NCBI GenBank assembly: GCA_030247855.1
Contig: JAPDRN010000025.1
Location: forward strand, 124,001-188,000
Direction: 5' to 3'
Length of the DNA: 64,000 nucleotides
Origin: Knufia peltigerae
Taxonomy: Eukaryota; Ascomycota; Eurotiomycetes; Chaetothyriales; Trichomeriaceae
The position numbers and the translations under genes were made by a program. Each line of letters opens with the position of its first letter. Positions within the stretch are counted from its first letter, which is position 1. The notes beneath the pieces are model-generated. The model saw nothing but the letters and a program-made list of their open reading frames with translations. It was not told where the DNA came from and ran no database searches. Positions 33,112-43,086 of this stretch are shown in pieces.

Positions 33112-34211
33112 GAGGAGGCCTTCTGTGTGTGTGCGCGCGTGTGTCTACGGGTGCCTGTGGTTTTCTTAATAAAAAGAGAATCAAAATTTTTCATTTGGTC
33201 CCCGCCAGCCTTTGCAGCATTGGTTATCATGTCTGACGATCTAAAATTCTCTCGCGAAGTACATACATGTAGAAATTCCGAATCAATGTGACCTTATTCC
33301 TCCCATCTGACTTTAATATTCCAAAACCGCCTGTCCACCTAATTAACAAGTTTCTTTGATACTCAGAATGTCGGAGCCGAACACTCCTACATTCTAGACA
33401 AAACTTGAGTGGCATGAGACCAGCAGCGGCCGCTCTAGGATAAACCTGCCTTTTCCCCCAAGGTTATTTTCTAGGGTCATGACCTCTCCCTCTCGTCTGG
33501 AGACGTACATAAGTACGGACACACAAAGATCCCTCACCAGCGCATAATGCGAGATATGGGACCTGTAAAGCACGTGCTTCCCCCTGGGGCGGCGTATATG
33601 ATACTCCGTGTAATTTCCCAATCGGCTTTGCTTTCGTTTGGGTAGTAGGACTGGATATGCCAAGTCTTGCATATCTATTGGATACCTCCTTTTCCCCCAA
33701 GAGCTCGTACTAGTCTGTGATTGTTTGGCACAATACTCAAGAATTACACTGAAAGGCCTTCACGATAAGTGAGAACCATTTCTCTTTTGGCGATCCCTTC
33801 GCAGCCTACGTTCCCCCGGTTTGGGCACGACGGTGTCCTCCGGTTTGGGATCGTCACTAGGCAAGGGTGGAAAGTGCACGGCCCGCGGCTAAGGTACCCG
33901 AGCCCTACGAAGTGGTAATATACCCCGTACTCCGTTGATAATCTCGACTTCCGAAAAAGTGGACCCACCACGTGCCATGTACTTTCTCTGATCAGGAAGT
34001 GAAGATAAGGTGGATGGATAGAGTGGTGAGGTGGGCCGCGGTCCGGGGAAGCGAACGAGATAATGGTCTGTCGAGAGGGGAGCCAGGGAATAGGGCCCTG
34101 CTTGAAAGTCCCATATCTTGTTCAAAAGGACACTTGCATCAGGAGGCGTCGTCTACCCCCACACATCTGGCACGTTTTTGTTCTTATTGCCCGACGTTAC
34201 ATGCAACAGCC
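33112..34211. other. Intergenic region upstream of the amino-acid transporter
   Basis: About 1.1 kb between two plus-strand genes. Open frames on the minus strand show no family resemblance. A GT-rich stretch follows the monooxygenase stop at 33122-33165. No other element was seen. Confidence 0.4.
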
Positions 34212-35845
34212 ATGGATAATCCAACAACGGCAGAGAAATCCTCCCCGGTCGTCGCCGACATCTTGTCCCCGGCGCAGCCTATCCCTGACGATGGGTTGAA
34301 GAACTTCGGCGAGGTGCGAGAGACACGGGAGGTGTTCAAGGCGCACGTCGATGGCGTCGAGTTTCGCACCGTCAGTTGGCAAAGGGCCGCCATTCTGTTC
34401 CTCAAGATTCAGTTCGCCATGAGCATTCTGGCCGTCCCCAGCGCGTTGGCTGCTCTGGGTGCCGTCGGTGGAGCGCTCTCGATCGTGGGCTGGGGCACTT
34501 TGAACGCCTGTGAGTCCTTGAGCCATCGCGATCAGTCAATATCACACAAAGTGTCTGCAAGTGCTCTGGACTGACTCTCTGGGCCATGTAGACACGGCAT
34601 TGCTCATTGGCGACTTCCGCCATCGCCACCCAGAATGTCACAGTAAGTGGTGTTCCCCGTGACCGTTTCGACCGGCTGGACAGACTCCCTTCTGACGGGT
34701 GATTGCAGCCATGGTCGACATGTTCGGCATTCTCTGGGGCCGGTTTGGCGCAGAGATCGTCGGCTTCCAACTCCTCCTCCAACAGGTCCTGGTGGCCGCA
34801 GCGGGGACTTTGTCCATATCAACGGCCTTAAACGCCCTATCCAACCACGGGGCCTGCACAGTGGTGTTCAACCTCGTGGCCGCCGTCATCGTCACATTCT
34901 TCTCATCTGTGCGCACCTTCTCCAAGTTGGGATGGCTCACTTGGTTCGGGTTTTTCACCTTCTTCGTCGCCGTCTTCATCTTCACCGTGGCCGTGACCCA
35001 GCAAGACCGACCCGCCGCGGCCCCCCAGGAGGGCCCATTCGACCTGGGCTGGAGGAGTATCAGCTACCCTGACTTTGTCACGGGTATGGTTGCCACGGCC
35101 AATCTGTTCTTGTCCGAGAGCGGATCGTCCATGTACATTCCGATCATTGCGGAGATGCGCAAGCCGAGCCACTATCGCAAAGCCATCATCGTGGCTGGCG
35201 TCGTGGTCACCATCCTCTACCTCACCATCAGCCTGGTCATCTATCGCTGGTGTGGTGTCTGGCTCACGACGCCCGTCTTCGGCAGCGCCGGCACCCTCTT
35301 CAAGAAGATTTCGTACGGCGTGGCTCTGCCCGGCTTGATCATCGGGAACGGCATCTACCAACACGTCGCGGCCAAGTACGCCTTTGTCCGCATCCTGCGC
35401 AACTCCGATCACCTGCAGAAAAACACCGTCGTGCACTGGTCCACCTGGATCGGCGTCAATGTGTCACTGGGTGTTCTTGCCTTCATCATGTGCGAGTGTG
35501 TCCCAATCCTGAACTATCTCCTGGGCCTCGCCGGCACTCTATGCGCCGCCCCTTTCAGCCTGATCTATCCAGTGCTGCTCTGGATGTATGATATGAAGTC
35601 GATCCAGACTGGGAAGAGTCACAGGGTTTTCTACAGTCTACACGTTTTTATCGCCGTCGTTGGCGTGTACATGGTCATTGGCGGAACGTAAGTGTGAAGG
35701 TCCTGGCCACGTTGGATGCTCGTCGGTGCTAACTACCGTCTTCTGCAGCTATTCCATGATTCGTCAGATCATCAGCGCCTTTGCTGATGGTACGATTGGC
35801 GGAGTTTTCGAGTGCGCAGACAACTCCGGCACCATTGCCCGTTGA
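34212..35845 (+). CDS. AAAP-family amino-acid transporter (Mtr-like)
   Basis: Four exons, 34212-34509, 34592-34642, 34709-35687 and 35749-35845, give 474 aa with consistent phases. The cytoplasmic N-terminus is acidic; FRTVSWQRAAILFLKIQFAMSILAVPSAL is the conserved first-helix entry of fungal Aa_trans proteins. About eleven hydrophobic segments follow, including SISTALNALSNHGACTVVFNLVAAV, YPDFVTGMVATANLFLSESGSSMYIPIIAEM and LPGLIIGNGIYQHVAAKYAFVRILR. It resembles Neurospora Mtr-type neutral/aromatic amino-acid permeases that move substrate with protons at the plasma membrane. Substrate specificity is not readable. It lies just downstream of the flavin monooxygenase, on the same strand. Confidence 0.92.
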
Positions 35846-36882
35846 TCGCCGCGCGTGATAATGTGAGCAGAGACCGAAAGGACTGCTGTGGGGGTTCATC
35901 AGCCAAGGAATGGGCCACCAGCCACCCGAGCGGAGTTTGTCAATTAACTATTCTCTGGGAACGAGGTGAAGAAGTAACCCTGTAACGGACTCGATTTGGC
36001 GCATGGTGCGTAAACACACAATCATTCATTGATAGTATCTTCCATTTCTTGACTAGTGTAGTGCTTCCTGTCTAGCCAGAGATTCCCAGGTCTTGACTTA
36101 GCAGGAAACATTTCACTTCTTCTTGGATTCCTATTGCAAACAAAGGCACCTCGTCTAGAGGAGATGATATATCGAGGGGACCTGAGAGAGAACACCCACC
36201 CTTACATTGCTACATTGCCAGAAGGAAATGCTGCCCTTCTCTCATTTCGACCTGGCCTAGAATGCCCTTTAACCACCCTCCCTGTTGTCGAGGGGTTTCA
36301 TAGGATGGACTTGGACAAGTCTTTATTCTTTAATTTGAGAATTTGCTTAGTGGCCGCACGTACCCCAGCTTGATATCTAGGGTCTTCGGATTAGAGCTGT
36401 CCAGATATCGGTGCGAGGAGAAAAATTCTGCACATTCAGCGAGAGGAAGTGGGATGGATTCCAGCGAGCTACAAAGCCGTAGGGTGACGGAATGGGCAAT
36501 CACGACAGCAAGTGTTCCAAAAGATCCGCCGCTTCTCTCTTCTCGGAGATACTGGACCTGGTAGGAGAGCGAGGCCGCCAGGGCCCACGTGGGGTATTGG
36601 AGGGACAGTCGGGGAAAAGAGTTGGTCGGTCGGCGGGCCGAGTTAAAGTGTCGATGTCGGTGAAGAATCGGCAGAAAGTGATGGACTCTTTCAAAGTAGA
36701 GCTGATCTCTGTGTCAGGGCATCAGTCTTATATTTCCGCGGACGACAAGGATGACGATGAGGAGGAAGGAAGAAGGGAGAGGACACCACATACAACTCCA
36801 TGTTCAGCGCCTCCTGGACCGGCAAGGGGACCTGTTCCGCTAACATAACACCCATAGTCACGACTGGACCGGTCTGGATATT
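35846..36882. other. Intergenic region, no gene supported
   Basis: About 1 kb between a plus-strand and a minus-strand gene, so mainly 3' regions. Short frames are low-complexity (an Asp/Glu-coding purine tract near 36740-36785) and unconvincing. Confidence 0.4.
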
Positions 36883-37408
36883 TTACATTCCCCAAGCACC
36901 GTGCATGAGCAGGGGTTCGGTGGCCAAGAGCTGCTCTTGGGCAGCACCGGGCACCATGGGCTCGTTCGTGGCCATCATGGAATCCATTAACATGTCGAAA
37001 CCGTCCCAGGAGTTCGTGCTAGGATCAGAGCCGTGGCCGTGGTGGGTAGCATGTTGCAGCGAGTCTCGAAATCTCTCCTCAAACACGTCTGTGACGGCGG
37101 CCAATCTAGCTCCCAATCGAATGATTTTTATCATCTTTTTCGTCTGGTTCTCATCACGTACCGAGTCGGCTCTGCAGAACTTTGAGGTGTCCCTTTCGAG
37201 GACCTCGTGGCAGGTTCGTCGTCGCCCGAACACACTCGACATCCAACATGGCACATGACCCGCATTTGGGCTGTTTACCTTCACACTTTACCTTTTTATT
37301 CCGGTATCCGACACGGGCGAGGCCGGGCCCCTGACGGGGAAGCTTCCCCGGAGGTTTGCCAAGTTCGGCCGCACTGACCGAAGGCGGTGGACGCTGCTGG
37401 TCGTCCAT
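36883..37408 (-). CDS. Short Zn2Cys6-like regulator with the first two zinc cysteines missing
   Basis: Exons 37408-37162 and 37109-36883, joined over a 52-bp GTACGT...GGGAG intron in phase, give 157 aa. LARVGYRNKKVKCEGKQPKCGSCAMLDVEC keeps four cysteines of a Zn2Cys6 cluster, but the expected first C-X2-C reads R-X2-Y (CGT and TAC codons). Downstream, PRGPRKGHLKVLQSRL with ARLAAV after the splice resembles the linker and dimerisation region of fungal regulators. The acidic/Met-rich end (FDMLMDSMMATNEPM) resembles an activation tail. The large middle homology domain of full-length regulators is absent. It may be a decayed gene or a DNA-binding-deficient partner protein. It lies between two transporter genes. 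Confidence 0.55.
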
Positions 37409-38762
37409 GACTTGAAAAGAACTGAGTCGACGAAAAGACAGATACCTACTTCGCGCGCCTACTACATACATATGAAACGTCCCTGCACATTTTGACCCCT
37501 CCTCCTCAGCACGACCGGGTCTTTCGGACTTTGGTGTGTATTCGAATGATCGAAAATGTTTCCAGCCCAGCCCAGCTCAACTGAGTCCAACCGGCCTATC
37601 TTCCTCTCACCAAACATCGGGCATCCCTGGGCATATAATACAAATCACGACAGTCTCTAATCGTACACCTCACTAGAGTCCCAACTGGATTTCCTAGTGC
37701 TGGTAAACCTCCACCTTTGCTGTTAACCAACAAACACCCACTGGACTGTGTTTTGACGCCAATCTTTGATCCTAGTGGAGTTATTCGTGTTTCGGACCCA
37801 ATTGTATTGCTCGGGCGGCACTTTCTTTGACGCCTACATACTGTCAAGGATTGCTAGTCGGATGGTGATCCCTGGTGGATTCGATTCATCGTTAAGAAAT
37901 GGGGGTCCAGCCCGGTGTATACTGGTACAACTGTGCGAGGAAGCGATCTTACTAGCAACCAAGTAGCTCTTTCATCCGGGCTGGCTCTGGAGGCATGTGA
38001 AGAAGATGTTACCAATGACATCGGGAATCAGCAACGGATGTTAACAATGGGTATGCTCATTCTGATCTACGGACCGGCTTGTACATCTTAATCGAGAAGG
38101 CCAGTTCTTTATCCATGTAGTCAGATGCCATTTTACCACGGGATGGGCAGTTGTTCTTTTGTTAAAATGAGTTTTGAACTCCTCTACCTGATTGCTTGTT
38201 GCAGTCTAGACTAACCCCGGACTGGCAGTGGAAGAAGACGGTGGTGTGATCTGCAGGGTGAGTCTTGTAGTGTTTTAACACATGCACTGCCCATATTGCA
38301 GCTACCCGCTCGTACAATTCGTGAAGTACTACATAATATGCTAGTCCATTGTGGTGGTACTATCAAACCTACTCTTTGGCGGAGATTGAGCATCGGGCCG
38401 AGAACCTGTCGGCAATCAAAAAGTACCCCCTTTGTTCTTTCAAGATTAAATCCGATCCGAGCCGATGTGTGTTTTGTAAGATAAAGAACTGGTGGAATTT
38501 GGGTTGGTAAATCTTTTCTTTTCTTGTGCGAGCTGGAAGAGTACGACCATTACTGTAATGATCCCAACTACGGGGGTTGGGCCGGGCGAAGGGTGGAGGT
38601 TTGGTCATTGGAACTCCGTTGATTCCGAACTCGATTTTACTTACATATATGCTACGAAGAGTCGACCTCGTGCAGAGTGATGGGAACTGACACTCTTCCT
38701 TACGCTCGTGTCCTCTTCTCTTCTTCGAGAACCATAAGCAATTGGTGACGGTGACCGTGACC
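37409..38762. other. Long intergenic region upstream of the MFS transporter
   Basis: About 1.35 kb serving as divergent promoter space for the short regulator and the transporter. A GTGACC-type hexamer repeat (GGTGACGGTGACCGTGACC) lies at 38744-38762 directly before the transporter ATG. No gene is supported. Confidence 0.4.
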
Positions 38763-40094
38763 ATGACCGTTAGCGACAAGGACGAAAGTCAACTGGAGAC
38801 CAGTGGTCCCGGGGACTCAACCGTCGCTGCTGCTGAAGTCGCTGAGGTCGCATCGCCGTCGAATCCCACACAGGCTCAGGCTGCCGCACCCCCAGACGGC
38901 GGATGGCAGGCGTGGCTTCAAGTGGCGGGCAGTTTTGTCCTGTTCTTCAACTCTTGGGGTTTACTGAGCACATTCGGCGTGTTTCAGACCTACTACGAGT
39001 CGGGAGCGCTGTTTAACGAGTCCTCGTCCAATATCGCGTGGATCGGGGCCATCCAGGCGGCCTTGGTGTACGTGGTGGCCCTGGTTTCGGGCCCCATCTA
39101 CGATCGAGGCTTCCTGAGGGCGCTGGTGTGGTTCGGGAGCTTCATGGTGATCTTCGGCCTCATGACGACCAGCGTGTGCAAGGAATACTGGGAGTTCGTG
39201 TTGGCCCAGGGGTTCGTGACCGGCATCGGGGCCGGATGTCTGTTTGTCCCCTGCGTCGCGGTGCTTCCACAGTATTTCCGGTCCAAGATCGGGCTGGCCG
39301 TGGGCATCGCGTCCTCGGGTTCGGCCCTGGGTGGCGTCATCTATCCCATCGTCTTGTACCGTCTCCTGGGCCCGATCGGGTTTGGTTGGTCGGTGCGGGT
39401 GATTGCGTTCATGGCCCTGGGGACCTTGTTGCTACCGATCGTCATCCTTCGGATGCGCGTGCAACCGGCTAAGATTCGGAGTCTGATCGACTGGACCGCC
39501 TTCCGGGACGTGGACTATCTCCTGTTCACCGTCTCGACTATGATCGGCTTCGTCAGCGTCATCTCCATGCTGTTCTACATTTCCTTTTACCCGGACGACA
39601 AGCACATTACCGGCACGAAGTTGGCATTTTACACCCTCCCGATTTTCAACACCGCCTCCTGTCTGGGCAGAACGATTCCAAACTGGATATCCGACAAGAC
39701 CGGACCGATCAACCTCATCGCCCCGGGGGCACTGATCTTTGGCATCCTGACATTTTGTATGCCCGCCGTCGTCAACACCGGGGGCTTTCTGGTTCTGGCT
39801 TTCCTGGCCGGTTTCTTCAACGGGATCTACATCGCCCTCCCCCCCGTGTGCTTCGTCGCTTTGACCCAAAACAAGGCTCTGATCGGAACGCGAATGGGCA
39901 TGGGTTTTACCTTTGTCGCTTTCGGCGTCTTGATCGGTGGACCTGGAAGCGGCGCCATCCTAGCCACGCACCATCCGACCAACAACTGGGTCGGATTCTG
40001 GGTTTTCTCGGGCGTGTGTGCATGCGTCTCGAGCTTTTTATACACCATTTTACGCGTCAAGAAAGTTGGACTTAGCCCGTGGGCCAAGATCTAG
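38763..40094 (+). CDS. MFS transporter, monocarboxylate-porter (MCT) type
   Basis: A single exon of 443 aa from the ATG at 38763 (MTVSDKDESQ). An Ala/Ser-rich cytoplasmic N-terminus precedes PPDGGWQAWLQVAGSFVLFF, the DGGWGW-type signature of fungal MCT-like proteins (SLC16 family), which sits at helix 1. Twelve hydrophobic segments are visible, with GFVTGIGAGCLFVPCVAVLPQYF for helices 4-5 and a short central loop. Such proteins move monocarboxylates, riboflavin or unknown metabolites across the plasma membrane. The short hydrophilic loop and C-terminal VKKVGLSPWAKI are normal. Third codon positions are very GC-rich. No intron was found, which is fairly unusual for this family. Confidence 0.93.
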   Translation: MTVSDKDESQLETSGPGDSTVAAAEVAEVASPSNPTQAQAAAPPDGGWQAWLQVAGSFVLFFNSWGLLSTFGVFQTYYESGALFNESSSNIAWIGAIQAALVYVVALVSGPIYDRGFLRALVWFGSFMVIFGLMTTSVCKEYWEFVLAQGFVTGIGAGCLFVPCVAVLPQYFRSKIGLAVGIASSGSALGGVIYPIVLYRLLGPIGFGWSVRVIAFMALGTLLLPIVILRMRVQPAKIRSLIDWTAFRDVDYLLFTVSTMIGFVSVISMLFYISFYPDDKHITGTKLAFYTLPIFNTASCLGRTIPNWISDKTGPINLIAPGALIFGILTFCMPAVVNTGGFLVLAFLAGFFNGIYIALPPVCFVALTQNKALIGTRMGMGFTFVAFGVLIGGPGSGAILATHHPTNNWVGFWVFSGVCACVSSFLYTILRVKKVGLSPWAKI

Positions 40095-41712
40095 TTGGGA
40101 ATTGAAGAGGTCTCTAAGTGCAAAGTGAATTCCAGACTGCCTGACGAATGGAGAGATATAGATAGTCTTTTCTGGTAGAGACTGAATCAAGGGAAGAAAC
40201 GCCGGATGACACGTCTATTTGTTAATGTTTGAGTCCACACACCAATCAAACTCCCCCTTCATCAAAGTCGACTGACTACCTAATAGATCCCACACTGTTC
40301 CACAAACGCACGTAGTCCTTGAACAAATTCGGTACAGCTCTGCCTTATCATGAACGGGAATCTGAAATTGAACATCAAGCCTTGGACAGCACAGGAAAAG
40401 AGACGAGCATCAGCGAGTATATTAGGTCACAACGGGCTCATACGCTCGGTGAGAATGGAACCTATCTGAACTGATGGGCCGGTTCAGATATGTGTCACAT
40501 GGTAGCTCCAAATATGTGTAGTGATGGTATCAGGATCTTTGTCCCAGGTTTCATCAGTTCATCAAATAAACCATACAAGAATCATCAAGGCATCATCATT
40601 TTGGGGTCGTTTTCGCGTCCTGTAAAGTCCGGTCCACCCATTCATCTACCGTTGTGGGTTCTCGCCCCAGAGGCCACCTGAGAACGTTCGGACTCCTTTT
40701 CAAACCGCGAGCATCGTAGAACAAGATCAGCCGCTCGACCGTGTTCCGCACCAAACCCGGTCGAGCGTCTCCCTCACTCGTCCAGGACGAATCCTGTGTC
40801 GTGCCGGTCTTACGAAACAGGGAACTTTGCAGTCTTTGTTTCCCGGTTTCGAACGAAGGTGTTTTCAAATGCGGTCCGGGATAATCTTTATGATGTTATC
40901 TTAGGACGGAGCCTAGTAGTAAGGAATTACAGTAAAAGTAGACTGTCACTATGAAGGGTGCGTAAGAGCTTCAGTTTCTAGTAGGGTGAGAAGAAGGTGA
41001 GAAGAAGGTAAGAAGAAGGTAAGAAGAAGGTGAGAAGAAGGTGAGAAGAAGGTAAGAAGAAGGTGAGAAGAAGGTGAGAAGAAGGTAAGAAGAAGGTAAG
41101 AAGAAGGTGAGAAGAAGGTGAGAAGAAGGTGAGAAGAGGGTGACAAGAGAGGGTCATGTCGCGAGCTGACCGTTTAAGCTTAAAAGCGGCGCCGTCTGTC
41201 TGCGTGAGCTTGTTACATCGATGCCAATTGGGTTGGAATGGACTTTGTTCGTGCCGGTAACGAATCTACCGACTAGAGAGAGACATGATGGAGACTTCTA
41301 CTACTTCTTGCGGGCCAAATCTTCGAGGCATCATCATCAACCCAGCATCCTCGAAACACTTTTCCCTTTTCCCTGTCACTGGCTCAACAGCGAGACCGCA
41401 GCTAGATAGCTATCAATTTACGATACAATCCGGAAGGCGCCTGCTTGGTTCAGCCAAACGTCCACTCTACCCAAGATATCATCTACCCCAGACATATTTC
41501 CCAGCACCACAGTAACCTTCTCTCGGCTGGACCATGATACATCGTTAACGAGTTGCTGGGTCTCTTGTCTCTCGTTCCCACATAATACGACAGTAACAGT
41601 GACATTATTATCCCCCCCCCGTTTCCTCCGATCTCTGATTTGCGCCACTTTGCATCTCAACCCGACCGTCTCTGAGCTAGCTCAGGAAGAAAACGCACCC
41701 ACTTCCAGCAGT
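40095..41712. other. Intergenic region containing a minisatellite
   Basis: About 1.6 kb between two plus-strand genes with no supported coding sequence. It contains the 11-bp repeat array at 40986-41150, listed separately. A C9 run occurs near 41613-41621. The last 500 bp should hold the deaminase promoter. Confidence 0.45.
40986..41150 (+). repeat. 11-bp minisatellite, about 15 units, GTRAGAAGAAG
   Basis: Fourteen near-perfect 11-bp units run head to tail, either GTGAGAAGAAG (G) or GTAAGAAGAAG (A), ordered G G A A G G A G G A A G G G, followed by a degenerate GTGACAAGAGA. Every junction reads AAG/GTGAG or AAG/GTAAG, the consensus of a 5' splice site. The variants differ only at the third base. 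The array is intergenic. Confidence 0.95.
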
Positions 41713-42726
41713 ATGAGCTACCAATCATTCCTAAAGGCGACACAAAACTCGAAGCCGGCGATCCAGACGACGCCTTCATCCAGCCCCGTTCACAGAAAAC
41801 CTGCCGCGGCGACCTTATCGAGCCCGACACCGTCGCCTTCTGCGCACACGGCGACCACTCGCAACCCGTCCCTCAGTGCCGCATCCACCAACAATGCTGC
41901 ACCACCACCATCCTACACTTCTGCCTCCTCTACTGCGCCTTCCCCGACGATCGCTTCGAGACCTCCTACCACCACGCAGTCTGGTGGGGCCGTGGTGAAC
42001 CCGGCGGCGGCCAGCACAACCACCCATCAGACACAACTTCTTCAACCGTTGACAAAAGCACAAATCGACGCGGCGTTGGAGACTTGTCTAGGCTTGCAAA
42101 ATACCGCCACCAAATACCATGGAAAGAGACCGTTTGCGGCGCTCCTTTTAGGGCCTGACAACACCACCGTTCTTCTGACGCACTCCTCGATTTCGCACGT
42201 ACAACACGCAGAGACGGAACTGGCGAGGTTGGCCTCGATACACTTTTCGCAAAACTTCTTGGCCACGTGCACGTTGGTGTCGACCTGGGAACCTTGCGCC
42301 ATGTGCTCGGGCACTCTGTACTGGAGTAACATCGGACGGCTCCTTTACGCCGCCAGCGAGGAAAAGCTCAACGACCTGACGGGCGGCGGCAACAGCGAAA
42401 ACATGACCATGTCCCTGCCCTGCCGGGACGTGTTGAAGGCCGGTCAGAAGGTCGTCAAGGTCATTGGCCCCGTCAGTGGTTGGGAAGAGAGGGTGGTCAC
42501 GGAGAGCGGGAAATGGTGGAGAGATCATCGGTCGGGTACTAGTACGGAAAGTGGTGGCCTGCCCCTGCGAGAAGGCAGTGTCAATGGGAGTGAGAAGCCC
42601 GGGAGTGATGTCTCTAGCATGAGGCAGGGGACCCCAACCACTTGGACGGGCGAGGAAAGTGTCCTGAGCCGCATAGACGATGAAGGGGAATACAAGGCTG
42701 ATTTGGACATTGACTGGATGAGGTGA
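41713..42726 (+). CDS. CMP/dCMP-type zinc deaminase with a Ser/Thr/Pro-rich N-terminal extension
   Basis: A single exon of 337 aa. Residues 1-115 are low complexity (Ser, Thr, Pro, Ala) and probably disordered. The catalytic domain starts near 120. HAETELA gives the zinc His165 and catalytic Glu167, and EPCAMCSGTLYW gives the zinc Cys195 and Cys198, followed by IGRLLYAASEEKLNDLTGG. This order is the cytidine/deoxycytidylate deaminase fold, nearest to guanine deaminase/Tad-like nucleoside and base deaminases in the EPCAMC and YW features. Likely hydrolytic deamination of a purine or pyrimidine base or nucleoside; the substrate is uncertain. A second Ser/Gly-rich tail of about 60 residues ends in DLDIDWMR. 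The ATG at 41713 is the first in frame. Confidence 0.85.
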   Translation: MSYQSFLKATQNSKPAIQTTPSSSPVHRKPAAATLSSPTPSPSAHTATTRNPSLSAASTNNAAPPPSYTSASSTAPSPTIASRPPTTTQSGGAVVNPAAASTTTHQTQLLQPLTKAQIDAALETCLGLQNTATKYHGKRPFAALLLGPDNTTVLLTHSSISHVQHAETELARLASIHFSQNFLATCTLVSTWEPCAMCSGTLYWSNIGRLLYAASEEKLNDLTGGGNSENMTMSLPCRDVLKAGQKVVKVIGPVSGWEERVVTESGKWWRDHRSGTSTESGGLPLREGSVNGSEKPGSDVSSMRQGTPTTWTGEESVLSRIDDEGEYKADLDIDWMR

Positions 42727-43086
42727 GAGAACCACGGGTGGTTCAACAATAAAATTAGTCGAAACCTGTATATATGTATGCCCATGTACATGTACATCGT
42801 TAAAAATGACAAGTGCTGCTCATCGATGAGTGAGTGCGCTTTAGACTTTGGTTCTGCGAGTTCTCGTATGGCGAACCCATACTTCTTGTAGCCAATGACC
42901 ATGATACGATATGACATAACCTGTGATTCTAACGTCAATCAAAGAAGGAGTGTATGTACTCCCTGGGGCACAACCAGCAACAGCGCGTGCGTGATTGTGT
43001 CATATCACGTCGAATGCCAATGAAACAGATATCTATTCAGGTACAGTCCCTGAGTTCTCCATGAAGCACTCCGGATGCGTGGTCAT
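42727..43086. other. Short convergent intergenic region
   Basis: About 360 bp between convergent genes (deaminase and amine oxidase), so mainly 3' untranslated sequence. A TATATGTATG and CATGTACATGTACAT stretch occurs near 42770-42800. No gene is seen. Confidence 0.35.

Noticed and set aside
33426..33438. GCGGCCGCTCTAG, identical to part of common cloning polylinkers
   Set aside because: The match stops after 13 bases, the flanks are ordinary intergenic sequence and no vector sequence follows, so contamination is not supported.
38744..38762. GTGACC hexamer repeat as an N-terminal extension of the MFS transporter
   Set aside because: The frame is open through the repeat, but there is no ATG before 38763, so it is more likely leader sequence.
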